This document shows positions 1 through 9,265 of a DNA stretch of 64,000 nt, one piece after another; the first letter of the stretch is position 1; every line of letters begins with the position of its first letter. The stretch is from contig AP023240.1 of NCBI GenBank assembly GCA_016592635.1, positions 744,001-808,000 of the forward strand, read 5' to 3'. The DNA comes from Methyloprofundus sp. GTDB taxonomy: Bacteria; Pseudomonadota; Gammaproteobacteria; Methylococcales; Methylomonadaceae. The position numbers and the translations under genes are program-made. The notes under the pieces were generated by a model. That model was not told where the DNA came from. It searched no databases and saw only the letters and a program-made list of their open reading frames with translations.

Positions 1-824
1 AACTTAAACAAGCGGGGCCTTCTGCGCCAGTCGAAATTCTTGGTTTGTCTGGTACGCCAAATGCGGGTGATGATTTTGTTGTAGTGACTAATGAAAGAGC
101 TGCAAGGGAATTGGCCGAGCATAGAGAAGATAAGCATAAATCTTCGCGTGTTGCTGCACAGCAAGCGGCGAAGATGGAAGAGGTCTTTTCCAGAATGGCG
201 GCGGGCGAAACTTCTACTTTAAATGTTATTATTAAAACGGATGTGCAAGGTAGTTTGGAAGCTTTGCGTGAGTCATTAATTAAACTCTCAACCGACGAAG
301 TATCTGTTAAGGTTGTTTATGGCGGTGTAGGGGGTATTAATGAAGGTGATGCTAACTTAGCATTGGCTTCTGCTGCTGTCTTGATTGGTTTTAATGTGCG
401 TGCAGATACAACGGCTAGAAAATTAATTGCTGAAAAAGATATTGATTTACATTATTACAGTGTAATTTATGATGCGATTGATGAAGTGAAAAAATCACTT
501 AGCGGTATGTTATCACCTGAAATCAAAGAGAAAATTGTTGGCCTGGCGGAAGTGCGTGATGTATTCCGTTCACCTAAGTTTGGTTCTATTGCAGGCTGTA
601 TGGTAATTGATGGCTTTGTTAAGCGTAATTTACCTATTCGTGTTCTACGTGATAATGTAGTCATTTATGAGGGGCAATTAGAATCACTACGTCGTTTTAA
701 AGATGATGCTAATGAGGTCAAAATGGGCATGGAATGTGGTGTCGGCGTGAAAAATTATAATGATGTTAAAGTCGGTGATCAGATTGAGGTCTTTGAGCGT
801 TTTGAAGTGCAGCGTGAACTATAA
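1..824 (+). CDS. infB: Translation initiation factor IF-2, C-terminal part (5' end outside window)
   Basis: The frame is open from base 3, so this is the 3' part of a longer gene. IF-2 is the GTPase that brings initiator fMet-tRNA to the 30S subunit. Only the region after the G domain is present: the stretch around [17 protein letters not shown] (end of domain II), the C1 domain ([20 protein letters not shown]) and the C2 beta-barrel with [20 protein letters not shown] and [16 protein letters not shown]. The GTPase motifs lie upstream of the window. The stop TAA shares a base with the rbfA start (TAATG), so the two genes are translationally coupled. Confidence 0.97.
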   Translation, partial: LKQAGPSAPVEILGLSGTPNAGDDFVVVTNERAARELAEHREDKHKSSRVAAQQAAKMEEVFSRMAAGETSTLNVIIKTDVQGSLEALRESLIKLSTDEVSVKVVYGGVGGINEGDANLALASAAVLIGFNVRADTTARKLIAEKDIDLHYYSVIYDAIDEVKKSLSGMLSPEIKEKIVGLAEVRDVFRSPKFGSIAGCMVIDGFVKRNLPIRVLRDNVVIYEGQLESLRRFKDDANEVKMGMECGVGVKNYNDVKVGDQIEVFERFEVQREL

Positions 825-1186
825 TGGCTAGAGAGTTTAGTCGCAGTGCGCGAGTTGCTTCGCAGATGCAGAAAGAGTTGGCCTTAATTTTGCAGCAGGG
901 TATTAAAGATCCGCGTATTGGTTTTGTTACTGTTAATGAAGTTGAGCTAAGTAAAGACTTAGCAACGGCTAAAATATATATCACTGTACTAGGGGCTGAT
1001 GAGCAAGGGCAAAAGGACAATCTTGGCTGGTTGAATGATGCGGTACCTTATATTCGTTCTGAAATGGGGCATCGCATGCGGTTAAGAAGTGTGCCTTATA
1101 TTAAGTTTTATTACGATAATTCTTTTGAAACAGGGATGCGAGTTTCTGAGTTGTTATCTGATTCACCATCAAAGAGTGATGATTAG
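824..1186 (+). CDS. rbfA: 30S ribosome-binding factor A
   Basis: A 120-residue KH-type protein needed for late 30S maturation and 16S rRNA 5'-end processing, important at low temperature. The N-terminus (REFSRSARVASQMQKELA) and the core (DPRIGFVTVNEVELSKDLATAKIYITV) are typical, as is the length. It starts in a one-base overlap with infB and is followed six bases later by truB, the classic infB-rbfA-truB order. Confidence 0.97.
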   Translation: MAREFSRSARVASQMQKELALILQQGIKDPRIGFVTVNEVELSKDLATAKIYITVLGADEQGQKDNLGWLNDAVPYIRSEMGHRMRLRSVPYIKFYYDNSFETGMRVSELLSDSPSKSDD

Positions 1187-1191
1187 GGCGC

Positions 1192-2118
1192 ATGGCAAGA
1201 CGTAAAAAGGGCCGTGATATTCATGGTATTGTATTGCTAGATAAGCGCCAAGGGATTAGTTCTAATAAGGCTTTGCAGGAAGTGAAGCGCCTTTATAATG
1301 CTAATAAAGCAGGGCATACTGGCAGTTTAGATCCTTTGGCAACAGGGTTGCTGCCTATTTGCTTGGGAGAGGCTACCAAGGTTTCTGCCTATATGCTGGC
1401 TGATGATAAGCAATATCAAACGGTTATTCAGTTGGGTGTCATGACTGATACGGGGGATATTGAAGGTTCGGTCATAGAGGAAAAAGCGGTGCCTGAGGTT
1501 AGTCAGGTGCAACTACAGGCTTGTTTGGATTCTTTTGTGGGTGAAATTGAGCAAGTGCCGCCGATGTATTCTGCTTTAAAAGTGAATGGTAAAAAGCTGT
1601 ACGAGCTTGCTCGTGAAGGCATTACTATTGAGCGTAAAGCGCGTAATATAACGATTTATGCCATTGAGTGTCTTGATTTTAAAGAAAATTTACTCACTCT
1701 GGATGTGCGTTGTTCGAAAGGAACCTATATTAGAACGCTTGCTGAAGATATAGGTCATAAACTAGGCTGTGGTGGTACGGTAAAGGAATTAAGGCGTACA
1801 GCAGCAGGGCAATTTTCTTTAGCGGATGCACATGCTATTGAAGAGTTGCAGGAGATGGAGTCGGATGCGGCAATGCAGGCTATTATGATTGCTGTGGATC
1901 AGCCATTACAAGATTTTCCTGCTATGCATATTTCGCAATTTGAGGCTGGCTTGGTGCAACAAGGGCAGCAAATAGCGAGTCAGTTTAGTGCAGAGAATCA
2001 AGGTATGTGCCGTTTGTACCATGATAAACAGTTTTTAGGCTTGGGTGAAATCTTAATGGATGATAAAATACAGCCCAGAAAATTGTTTAATTTAAAAACT
2101 GATTTAAACAAACCTTAA
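1192..2118 (+). CDS. truB: tRNA pseudouridine(55) synthase TruB
   Basis: Converts U55 of the tRNA T-loop to pseudouridine. The 308-residue length is usual. The catalytic aspartate is D47 in the motif GHTGSLDPLATGLLP; the RCSKGTYIRTLAEDIG motif and the C-terminal PUA-like part (QGQQIASQF onward) follow. It lies directly behind rbfA with a five-base gap and is probably transcribed with infB and rbfA. Confidence 0.97.
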   Translation: MARRKKGRDIHGIVLLDKRQGISSNKALQEVKRLYNANKAGHTGSLDPLATGLLPICLGEATKVSAYMLADDKQYQTVIQLGVMTDTGDIEGSVIEEKAVPEVSQVQLQACLDSFVGEIEQVPPMYSALKVNGKKLYELAREGITIERKARNITIYAIECLDFKENLLTLDVRCSKGTYIRTLAEDIGHKLGCGGTVKELRRTAAGQFSLADAHAIEELQEMESDAAMQAIMIAVDQPLQDFPAMHISQFEAGLVQQGQQIASQFSAENQGMCRLYHDKQFLGLGEILMDDKIQPRKLFNLKTDLNKP

Positions 2119-2202
2119 AAAAAATTTTCGTGTTTCTACACCCTATCGTGGAGACGCATTAACCAGAGCCTCGGCTCAATATTATTAATCATAGGGATTA
2201 AA

Positions 2203-2472
2203 ATGCCATTTACAGCAGAACAAAAAAAAGCAGTTGTTGAAGAATATCGTTTAACTGATACTGATACTGGTTCATCAGAAGTACAAGTTGCTTTATTAAC
2301 TGCCCACATTCTTCATTTAGCACCACACTTTGCCGAGCATAAAAAAGATAACCACTCGCGTCGTGGACTTTTAAGAATGGTTAACCAGCGTCGTAAGTTG
2401 TTGGATTATTTGAAAAGAAAAGATGTAGAGCGTTATAAGTCTTTAATTGCACGTCTAGGCTTACGTAAATAA
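2203..2472 (+). CDS. rpsO: 30S ribosomal protein S15
   Basis: An 89-residue primary 16S-binding protein with the typical [19 protein letters not shown] and [21 protein letters not shown] stretches. The 84-base gap after truB probably holds its own promoter and leader; it contains a small hairpin (GAGCC-TC-GGCTC near 2166) that could take part in S15 autoregulation, though I cannot show the pseudoknot known from E. coli. A strong terminator follows, separating it from pnp. Confidence 0.98.
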   Translation: MPFTAEQKKAVVEEYRLTDTDTGSSEVQVALLTAHILHLAPHFAEHKKDNHSRRGLLRMVNQRRKLLDYLKRKDVERYKSLIARLGLRK

Positions 2473-2482
2473 GTTATTAATA

Positions 2483-2511
2483 AAAAAGCGGTCGTTTTCG
2501 ACCGCTTTTTT
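2483..2511 (+). terminator. Rho-independent terminator between rpsO and pnp
   Basis: A perfect 12-base stem (AAAAAGCGGTCG / CGACCGCTTTTT) with a TTTT loop, the 3' arm ending in the T-run. It lies 11 bases behind the rpsO stop. As in E. coli, partial read-through into pnp is likely. Confidence 0.9.
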
Positions 2512-2572
2512 ATTGCCTTATTCTTGGATTGCATAACCACATTCCAATTTTTAAAACGAAGGAAAAATAATA

Positions 2573-4660
2573 GTGAATCTGAAACCAATCAGAAAAGAAT
2601 TTCAATACGGTCAACAATTAGTCAGCATTGAAACAGGTGAAATTGCCCGCCAAACAAGCGGTGCAGTCATGATTGATGTCGAAGGTACATCGCTTTTAGT
2701 ATCAGTAGTTGGTAAAAAAGAAGCTAAAGGCGGAGACTTTTTTCCATTAACTGTTAACTATCAAGAAAAGGCGTATGCCGCTGGTAAAATCCCTGGGGGA
2801 TTTTTTAAACGTGAAGGTCGCCCTTCAGAAACAGAAACTTTAACATCGCGCTTAATTGATAGACCGATTCGTCCATTATTCCCAAATGGGTATACTAACG
2901 AAGTTCAAATTATTATTACCGTTGTTTCATTAAATCCTGATGTTGATCCTGAAATTCCTGCATTATTGGGTGCGTCAGCTGCTTTAGCTGTTTCAGGCTT
3001 ACCTTTTAATGGTCCTATTGGTGCTGCTCGTGTTGGTTATAAAGATGGCGAATATCTGTTAAACCCAAGTAAAGAGCAATTAGCAGATTCATTATTGGAT
3101 TTAGTTGTTGCTGGTACTGATCAAGCGGTTTTGATGGTGGAATCAGAAGCTGATAACTTAGCTGAAGAAATCATGTTGGGTTCGGTGTTATTCGGGCATG
3201 AGCAATTGCAAGTGGCCATTACTGCCATTAATGAATTTGCAGCTGAAGTGAATACACCTTTATATCAGTGGGAAGCACCAGTTGCTGATACAGAGTTAGA
3301 AGCTAAAGTTGTTGCAGAAGTTGAAGAATCAATTAAATCTGCCTATCAAATTGCTGAAAAATTAGTTCGCCAAGATAAGTTAAGTGAGATTAGAGCAGCT
3401 GTTGTTGAGCAATTAACTGCTGATGATCAATATGCTGAGTCTGATATCCGTGACATTATTGAAGAAATCGAAAAGCGTGTGGTACGTACTGCGATTTTGA
3501 CAGATAGAAGACGTATTGATGGCCGTGATTTAGATGTGGTTAGACCTATCGCTGTACGGACGGGTGTATTACCTCGCACACACGGTTCTGCATTATTTAC
3601 CCGTGGAGAAACGCAAGCATTAGTAGTAGCAACGCTAGGTACTGAGCGTGATGCACAAATTATTGATGCTTTGGCAGGTGAATATAAAGAGCCATTCATG
3701 TTGCACTATAATTTTCCTCCATACAGTGTTGGGGAGACAGGCTTTGTTGGCTCGCCTAAACGTCGTGAAATTGGTCATGGTCGTTTAGCAAAGCGTGGTG
3801 TTGCTGCAGTGATGCCTGATATGACAGAATTTCCATATACACTACGTGTTGTGTCGGAAATTACCGAATCAAATGGTTCTAGCTCTATGGCTTCTGTTTG
3901 TGGTACAAGTCTGGCACTAATGGATGCAGGTGTGCCTATTAAAGCACCAGTAGCTGGTATTGCTATGGGCTTAATTAAAGAAGGCGATGAATTTGCAGTA
4001 TTGTCTGACATCATGGGTGATGAAGATCACTTGGGTGATATGGATTTTAAAGTGGCAGGTTCTGCAGAAGGAATTACTGCTTTGCAAATGGATATCAAAA
4101 TTGAGGGTATCACTTCTGAAATCATGGGTGCTGCTTTAGAGCAAGCAAAAGCAGGTCGTTTGCATATCTTAGGTGAAATGAATAAGGCATTGTCTTCAAC
4201 GCGTGAAGAAATGTCAGATTATGCACCTAGAATCATTACTTTTAAAATTGACCCAAGCAAAATCCGTGAAGTCATTGGTAAAGGTGGTGCGACTATTCGT
4301 GGTATTACCGAAGAAACAGGTGCTACTGTTGATTTGACTGATGATGGTGTTGTGAATGTTTCATCTGTAGACAGAGCAGCTGGTGAAGCAGCCAAGAAAA
4401 TCATCGAAGAAATTACTGCTGAAGTAGAAGTGGGTAAAATTTATGAAGGTAAAGTCGTTCGCTTAATGGACTTTGGTGCTTTTGTAACTATTCTGCCAGG
4501 TAAAGATGGTTTAGTACATATTTCACAAATCACTAATGAGCATGTTGATAAAGTGAGTGACAAATTATCGGAAGGTGATGTTGTTCGCGTTAAAGTTTTA
4601 GAAATTGATCGTCAAGGTCGTGTAAGACTAAGCATGAAAGAAGTTGATAAAGAAGATTAG
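2573..4660 (+). CDS. pnp: Polyribonucleotide nucleotidyltransferase (PNPase)
   Basis: 3'-5' phosphorolytic exoribonuclease of the degradosome, 695 residues. Two RNase PH-like domains are seen: first around [20 protein letters not shown] and [13 protein letters not shown], second around [17 protein letters not shown] and [18 protein letters not shown] domain ([17 protein letters not shown]) and an S1 domain ([20 protein letters not shown]) follow. The start is GTG at 2573, preceded by GAAGGAAA. A weak terminator follows at 4693. Confidence 0.98.
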   Translation: MNLKPIRKEFQYGQQLVSIETGEIARQTSGAVMIDVEGTSLLVSVVGKKEAKGGDFFPLTVNYQEKAYAAGKIPGGFFKREGRPSETETLTSRLIDRPIRPLFPNGYTNEVQIIITVVSLNPDVDPEIPALLGASAALAVSGLPFNGPIGAARVGYKDGEYLLNPSKEQLADSLLDLVVAGTDQAVLMVESEADNLAEEIMLGSVLFGHEQLQVAITAINEFAAEVNTPLYQWEAPVADTELEAKVVAEVEESIKSAYQIAEKLVRQDKLSEIRAAVVEQLTADDQYAESDIRDIIEEIEKRVVRTAILTDRRRIDGRDLDVVRPIAVRTGVLPRTHGSALFTRGETQALVVATLGTERDAQIIDALAGEYKEPFMLHYNFPPYSVGETGFVGSPKRREIGHGRLAKRGVAAVMPDMTEFPYTLRVVSEITESNGSSSMASVCGTSLALMDAGVPIKAPVAGIAMGLIKEGDEFAVLSDIMGDEDHLGDMDFKVAGSAEGITALQMDIKIEGITSEIMGAALEQAKAGRLHILGEMNKALSSTREEMSDYAPRIITFKIDPSKIREVIGKGGATIRGITEETGATVDLTDDGVVNVSSVDRAAGEAAKKIIEEITAEVEVGKIYEGKVVRLMDFGAFVTILPGKDGLVHISQITNEHVDKVSDKLSEGDVVRVKVLEIDRQGRVRLSMKEVDKED

Positions 4661-4684
4661 TTTTACTAGTTTTTTTATTCAGTA

Positions 4685-4720
4685 AAGATAAGAAAGGGCC
4701 TTTATGGCTCTTTTTTTATG
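4685..4720. repeat. Left copy of a 36-bp direct repeat flanking the accessory island
   Basis: The segment from AAGATAAGAAAGGG to TTTTTTTATG recurs at 9266-9301 with one mismatch (C/G at base 15). The two copies bracket about 4.5 kb of mobile DNA between pnp and the methyltransferase gene. One copy was presumably made when the island arrived. Confidence 0.9.
4693..4717 (+). terminator. Terminator behind pnp (first copy of the duplicated segment)
   Basis: Stem AAAGGGCC / GGCTCTTT (one G-T wobble) around loop TTTAT, followed by a T-run. It lies within the 36-base segment that is repeated at 9266, so the accessory island appears to have entered at, or next to, this terminator. Confidence 0.7.
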
Positions 4721-4842
4721 TTTGGTAATTAAAACCCCAAACTCAGGTTATGTAAGTAGGTATTTTTTATCAAAGGTGTCTGTCCCCCTTTTTTAGTTTG
4801 GTATTGGGCAGCTAAAGAAAAAAAAGAGTCGTGTATGCTTTC

Positions 4843-5418
4843 CTATCCTCCTAAAAGATCAAGAGGGCTGGAGACCTGGGAAATATCCTTATCCATCACA
4901 TGCGTATAAATCTCCGTAGTTTTAACATCAGCATGCCCCAACAGCTCTTGTAAAATGCGAATATTAACACCATTTTCAAGCATAGCTGTCGCAAAACTAT
5001 GTCGTAAAGTATGACAAGTCACTTGCTTATCAATTTTTGCCAAACGAGCTGATTTTTTAACCGCTTTTTGCAGCCCAGATTCCATAACATGATGCCGCCT
5101 TTCGCTCCCACTGCGAGGATCAATAGAGTATTTTTTTGCAGGAAATACATATTGCCAAGCAAATTCTTTTTTAGCATTTTTGTACTTTCTCGCCAATGCA
5201 TTAGGCATATAAACCTCTCCATATCCCGCTTCTAAATCTTGCTGATGTAATTGTCTTACCCTCTCAATTTGAGCCTCTAACAATCCAATAACAGGCTTAG
5301 CTAAAATAGTACTACGCCACTTATCCCCCTTCCCCAAAATATGTAAGCGTTCTCGGTCAATATCAATATCCTTAATACGCAAACGAACACACTCCATTAA
5401 ACGTAACCCAGAACCATC
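4843..5418 (-). pseudogene. intI: Integron-type integrase (IntI), N-terminally truncated
   Basis: Tyrosine recombinase C-terminal domain. Catalytic residues are visible: R in GSGLRLMEC, the HTLRHSFAT box, H in LLGHADVKTT and the nucleophile Y in TEIYTHVMD. The long insert between the first Arg and HxLR (YMPNALARKYKNAKKEF, WQYVFPA, DPRSGSERRHH) is the hallmark of integron integrases. The frame meets a TAG about 12 codons upstream of the GSGLRL box, and the N-terminal core-binding half (about 140 residues in IntI) is missing. An ATG at 5397 gives a 184-residue ORF, but it lacks the first catalytic Arg. No attC site was recognised nearby. Confidence 0.85.
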
Positions 5419-5460
5419 TGTGGGGGGATTGGTCAGTAATGATTGATTCTACCCAGAAGA

Positions 5461-5475
5461 AAAGGGGTCAGTACT
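5461..5475 (+). repeat. Left terminal inverted repeat of the RAYT-type element
   Basis: Matches the reverse complement of 9245-9259 at 13 of 15 bases. It lies about 40 bases beyond the broken 5' end of the integrase fragment. Confidence 0.6.
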
Positions 5476-5743
5476 AGGCTGTCGAAATATAGCATAAAAA
5501 TTTTAAATGGTCATAAAATTCAATACCTTGAAACACACATCCCGATTAAAAAGCGATATGTCGCTTCGGTTCAGCTCTTTAATTTGCCTCATTTATTGAA
5601 TCATCAATCACTTACAGCTATTTTGAAGCATTAACTTTACCATAATTCAGTTATATTTCTCATTGAGGTTTATTATGTTATGGATTATATTTAATCTAAC
5701 TTGATAATTAATTATCTGGGGACAAAAGTCCCATAAATAAAGT

Positions 5744-5947
5744 GTGAGACATCTCCAACCGATGGTTCAACTATCAAAAATCATACACAGCCGCGACAAC
5801 TGGAAACGCACAACGATTGAATGCCGCTACGAAATACGAGAATTCAAAAAAACAAAACAACGTCATCTCAAAAAAATTGCAGAACTTAAGCAAGAAAATC
5901 TTGAGTTGAAACAACAGGCACTTGAGGTAAAAAAAACACCATTGTAA
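5744..5947 (+). pseudogene. DDE-type transposase, N-terminal fragment
   Basis: A 67-codon frame (GTG at 5744, or ATG at 5762). It reads VQLSKIIHSRDNWKRTTIE, EIREFKKTKQRHLKKIAELK and a coiled-coil tail, a form I associate with the N-terminus of the transposase whose body lies at 7605-8935. The frame closes with TAA at 5947, shortly before the IS3-type element begins. The most economical reading is one transposase gene split by that element. An inverted repeat (AAAAACACC 5932 / GGTGTTTTT 5970) lies at the junction. No independent function is proposed. Confidence 0.6.
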
Positions 5948-6002
5948 TGTGAAAAGAGGTGCAGAGAACGGTGTTTTTCAAGGCAGTTGTCGCCTAAATT
6001 TT

Positions 6003-7067
6003 TTAAGCAGCCTCTTTATTTTGCTCTGGATTTAGCTCCACAGCACCTTCCGGCTCCCAGTTTCTTATACCTCCAGACCATCGTTCTGGATGCTCATTTC
6101 TTTTTTGTTGATACAGCACTTCTCGCTTCTTCAATATCTCAGCATCAAGCCCTTCATGTCTTTGGTTGGGTGTAACAAATTTGATTCGACTATGGCGATG
6201 CTCATTGTTGTACCAATACACAAAACCTTGTACCCATTGTCTTGCGCCCTCTAAAGAATCAAACCCTTCAGATGGCCACCGCGGGCAATATTTTACCGTT
6301 CTAAATAATGATTCGGAATACGGGTTGTCATTACTGACCCGTGGTCGACTACGGGAACTAATGACACCCAAATCATGCATTTTTGCTTGCATGGTAAGGC
6401 TCTTCATTGGTGCACCATTATCCGAGTGTAAAACCAGATCCTGTTTTCTGCATTTTTCTGACCAAATGCTACGCTCCAGCAACTCTGCCGCCTGTTCTCC
6501 CGTTTCATTGGCATGCACTTCCCAGCCAACCACTTTTCGACTGTATATGTCTTCTATCATATAGAGGTAATAATGCTGACCTATGACGGTGGTGGGTAAA
6601 TAACTAATATCCCAGCTCCATACTTCATTAGCTTTCTTGGCCGTGTAACTTGTCGGTTTATTATGGCCATTTCTGACCTTTGCCTTTCCTCTGTGATGCA
6701 ACATGCCTTCTTCCTTTAATACACGGTAAAAGCTTGATTCGGAAGCAATGTATTCTCCTCTGTCGGCCAATATCGGTACGATTTGACTGGGCGGCAATGA
6801 AGAAAACTCTTCCAAGTTACAGGTTTCAATGATCAATTGCCTTTCCTCTGCGGTTAGCTTGTTGGTGGGCTCCGGGCGCTTCGCCATCGGGCGTTTATCT
6901 GCCGATATTTCACCTTCGGATTGCCATCGCTGCAACGTCCGCACTGATAGCCCTATGATCTCGCAAGCCTTATGTTTTCTTGCGCCTGCCAAAATGGCTT
7001 CATTAATCAATTCTTCATAGTGCTGCCTATCAGCGAGTAAGGTCAATTGTCCTCGTCTTCTCCCCAA
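6003..7067 (-). CDS. IS3-family-like transposase OrfB (DDE integrase core)
   Basis: A 354-residue transposase. It opens with a helix-turn-helix part (HKACEIIGLSVRTLQRWQ), then the rve/RNase H-like catalytic core with its DDE triad: D in WSWDISYLPT, D in VLHSDNGAPMKS and E in NPYSESLFRTVKY. The C-terminal WYNNEHRHSRIKFVTPNQRH is typical. Its ATG overlaps the end of OrfA by 25 bases in another frame. I see no A-rich slippery run at the overlap, so OrfB may be made by coupled re-initiation rather than frameshifting. The gene looks intact. Confidence 0.9.
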   Translation of the reverse strand: MGRRRGQLTLLADRQHYEELINEAILAGARKHKACEIIGLSVRTLQRWQSEGEISADKRPMAKRPEPTNKLTAEERQLIIETCNLEEFSSLPPSQIVPILADRGEYIASESSFYRVLKEEGMLHHRGKAKVRNGHNKPTSYTAKKANEVWSWDISYLPTTVIGQHYYLYMIEDIYSRKVVGWEVHANETGEQAAELLERSIWSEKCRKQDLVLHSDNGAPMKSLTMQAKMHDLGVISSRSRPRVSNDNPYSESLFRTVKYCPRWPSEGFDSLEGARQWVQGFVYWYNNEHRHSRIKFVTPNQRHEGLDAEILKKREVLYQQKRNEHPERWSGGIRNWEPEGAVELNPEQNKEAA

Positions 7068-7540
7068 TAGGCATTGAACTTTTTTCTAAGCACCAGTAAG
7101 GCTGCCGTTTCTGCCAAGGCTTTTTCTTTTCTGTTGAGCTCTTTTTCTAACTCTTTTATCCGTTTTTTATCGGATTTAGTGGCTGCCTGCAGGGCCTTCT
7201 TGTTACCTGCCTGGCGTACATTACCTGCTATGCACGCTTGCTTCCAAGTATTTATCTGCTCTGGATACAAACCTTTGCTTCGACAATATTCGCTTACTTC
7301 AATTTCAGATAAGGTCGCTATTTCTAAAACGACTGCAAATTTTTCTTCCGCTGACCATTGTTCAGGGGGAATTTCTTTTGACACGGACAATCCTGATATT
7401 TTAAATTCTTCTTTCCATTTATAAAGCGTAGAAGGATTCATGCTTTCTTGTTTGGCAAACTGCCTGAGAGATAGTTCACTTTGATTCAGCTTTTTAATGA
7501 TCGCTTCTTTAAACTGCTTTGAATAATGTTGAGTTCCCAT
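7043..7540 (-). CDS. IS3-family-like transposase OrfA (helix-turn-helix)
   Basis: A 165-residue protein with two DNA-binding HTH parts (YSKQFKEAIIKKLNQSELS...MNPSTLYKWKEEF and FAVVLEIATLSEIEVSEYCRSKG) and a C-terminal lysine-rich coiled coil (IKELEKELNRKEKALAETAALL) that fits leucine-zipper multimerisation known in IS3-type OrfA. It ends inside the start of OrfB. The frame is intact, so the insertion sequence may still be active. Confidence 0.85.
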   Translation of the reverse strand: MGTQHYSKQFKEAIIKKLNQSELSLRQFAKQESMNPSTLYKWKEEFKISGLSVSKEIPPEQWSAEEKFAVVLEIATLSEIEVSEYCRSKGLYPEQINTWKQACIAGNVRQAGNKKALQAATKSDKKRIKELEKELNRKEKALAETAALLVLRKKFNAYWGEDEDN

Positions 7541-8886
7541 TTGTTGTCATCATACCGCCCCCTGTTTAGTTATGAAATTAATTTGGGCGACAACTATCCT
7601 GACACAGGGGGAGAATGTAAAAACCACGGCTCCTGTTGAGGTAGAAAAGCGTTCGCCGCCTATTGATATAAAGGATGCAGATCAAACACGTGTTCTTTGT
7701 GTGTTGCTAACATTGAATGCCGTTGTTTCTTATCGTAGCGTTCCACGTATTCTTGAGTTGTTTAAGTCAAAAACAAACTATGCAGTCAGCTGGATCCCTC
7801 ATTTTACTTCTGTGATCAACTGGAGTTTGCGCCTAGGATTAGGATGCCTGACACAAGTACAAGCAATCACTAAACCCTGGGTTGCCATTATTGATCATTC
7901 TATTGATATAGGGACTAAAAAAGCCTTGGTTGTTCTACGAGTTGAAGTGGATACCTTATCAAAACGGGGAGCTGCCGTTCGGCTGGAAGACTGTGAATGC
8001 ATTGGTCTCACAATCTCCGAAAAAGTCACTGGCGATACTCTTTACCTTGAATTTGAAGAAATTTTTAATCGTGCAGGTAAACCGTTGGCCATCATAAAAG
8101 ATAGAGATGCCACCCTTAATAAAGGTGTTCGGCTATGGTCAAATCAACAAGAAGTCCCGGTACCTACGATTGATGATATAGGTCATACGATAGCCACTGC
8201 GCTTAAAGCACAATTTGAGAAACTGGATATTTATAAACGATTCACTGCATTAATCAGTCATGGAGCAAAATGTATGCGGCAAACTGAACTCGCCTTTCTC
8301 ATGCCTCCAAAATTACGCAGCAAAGGACGCTTTCAAAGTATTGGTAAGCTGGGGGAATGGGCTGAAAAGATGTTACATGTTTTTGCTGTCGAAGGTCAAG
8401 CTGAAGAAGGGAGTCAACTAGCTAAGCTACGCAAAGCATTCCCGCACTTCAGTCAATCAAAAGACTTTATTATGCGGTTTGCATCCACGACAAAAATCAT
8501 TTCTCAAGTGATGGAAATTCTTAAGAATAACGGACTTGATAAAACCACTTATAAACGATGTTTTGAACTTTCAAGAAAACTCCCGAGAAACTCAAAAGTA
8601 AAAAAGTGTTTACAAACTTGGTTAAAGAACCACTTTGCGCTTCAGAAGAAACTGACGCCTCACCCTTTACTGGTCAGTAGTGATATTATCGAATCGCTTT
8701 TTGGAAACTTTAAGCATATTATTGAGAGAAGTCCACAGGCAGACATGAACCGTACAGTGCTGCTTATCCCTGCATTGTGCGGGAAGTTGACGGGTAGTGC
8801 CGTAACACAGGCATTAAGACAGACATCTCAGGCTGATATTAAAGCATGGGAGAAAAAACATATTTCTTATACAGTGCGAAAAAAAC

Positions 8887-8916
8887 GGCTAGCATTTTTC
8901 AATAAAAATGCTAGCC
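8887..8916. repeat. Perfect 13-bp hairpin at the 3' end of the DDE transposase part
   Basis: GGCTAGCATTTTT / AAAAATGCTAGCC around the loop CAAT. It lies just before the switch from DDE-transposase to RAYT coding sequence, so it may mark the end of the inner element or serve as its terminator; it is now read through as codons. Confidence 0.75.
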
Positions 8917-8933
8917 AAAATACGGGGAATACT

Positions 8934-9242
8934 ATGGTCAAAAAACCGGAAGAATGGAAATGGTCGAGTTATGCTTGTAATGCTTATGGTGAAAAGAACT
9001 CATTAATTAGACCGCATGAAGTTTATCTAGCGATAGATAAAGAGAAAGATAAAAGAGTTGAATATTACCGAGCAAGCTTTAAACAAGTATTGGATTCTTC
9101 GTTAATAAATGATTTGCGTTCAGCAGTCCAAACAGGAACGCCTCTTGGAAATGAGAGGTTCAAATTAGAAGTAGAAAAATTATTGGGCATGAAAGTTGGA
9201 TATGCAAAAAGAGGGAGACCAAAGTGTGCAAACTTACCATAA
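8934..9242 (+). pseudogene. REP-associated tyrosine transposase (RAYT), C-terminal fragment
   Basis: About 102 codons starting at ATG 8934: KKPEEWKWSSYACNAYG, IRPHEVYLAIDKEKDKRVEYYRASF, GTPLGNERFKLEVEKLLG and the end KRGRPK. This is the usual tail of IS200-like Y1 transposases that accompany REP palindromes. The catalytic HUH and Tyr region is missing, having been displaced by the DDE transposase insertion. It is in frame with the upstream transposase. Confidence 0.8.
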
Positions 9243-9244
9243 AG

Positions 9245-9259
9245 AGTATTGACTCCTTT
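9245..9259 (-). repeat. Right terminal inverted repeat of the RAYT-type element
   Basis: Partner of 5461-5475 (13 of 15 bases). It follows the stop codon of the RAYT C-terminal fragment by two bases and precedes the second copy of the 36-bp repeat by six. Confidence 0.6.
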
Positions 9260-9265
9260 GCTGGT

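Larger units (their letters stand above)
5976..7604 (-). mobile_element. IS3-family-like insertion sequence, about 1.63 kb
   Basis: The element carries two overlapping minus-strand genes (orfA, orfB). The ends form an imperfect inverted repeat with the shared core AGTTGTCGCC(T/C)AAATT: left from about 5976, right ending at about 7604, roughly 20 of 25 bases matching. The right end reads TGTCAGGATAG on the minus strand, beginning with TG as IS3-type ends often do; the left end has decayed at the second base. I see no clear target duplication, so the exact edges are uncertain by a few bases. Confidence 0.75.
7572..9242 (+). pseudogene. Chimeric ORF: DDE-type transposase body joined to the RAYT C-terminus
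   Basis: A continuous 556-codon frame of mixed origin. Codons 1-11 come from the right end of the IS3-type element. Codons about 12-445 (VLCVLLTLNAVVSYRSVPRILELF, WVAIIDHSIDIGTKKALVVL, IKDRDATLNKGVRLW, SDIIESLFGNFKHIIERSP) are a DDE-type transposase, with plausible acidic residues in IIDHS, KDRDA and DIIES; its own N-terminus lies at 5744 beyond the insertion. From about codon 455 the frame is the end of an unrelated Y1-type transposase. Expression as one protein is doubtful. I do not recognise the IS family with certainty. Confidence 0.7.
5461..9259 (+). mobile_element. Remains of a REP-associated (Y1) transposase element carrying nested insertions
   Basis: The ends form an inverted repeat: AAAGGGGTCAGTACT at 5461-5475 and, reversed, AAAGGAGTCAATACT at 9245-9259 (13 of 15 identical). 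Sequences of the type AAAGGGGTCAG are often seen at the edges of IS200/REP-associated transposase (RAYT) units. Inside, only the C-terminal 100 codons of such a transposase remain (8934-9242); the rest is filled by a DDE-type transposase gene (from about 5744), which itself holds an IS3-type element (5976-7604). Boundaries are inferred from repeats and domain edges. Confidence 0.6.

Noticed and set aside
5443..5634. 63-codon plus-strand frame next to the integrase fragment
   Set aside because: No recognisable motif and no ribosome site; it lies across the RAYT-type element end, so chance is more likely.
7043..7067. Programmed -1 frameshift joining IS3-type OrfA and OrfB
   Set aside because: The overlap is short and lacks an A-rich slippery heptamer; OrfB has its own ATG.
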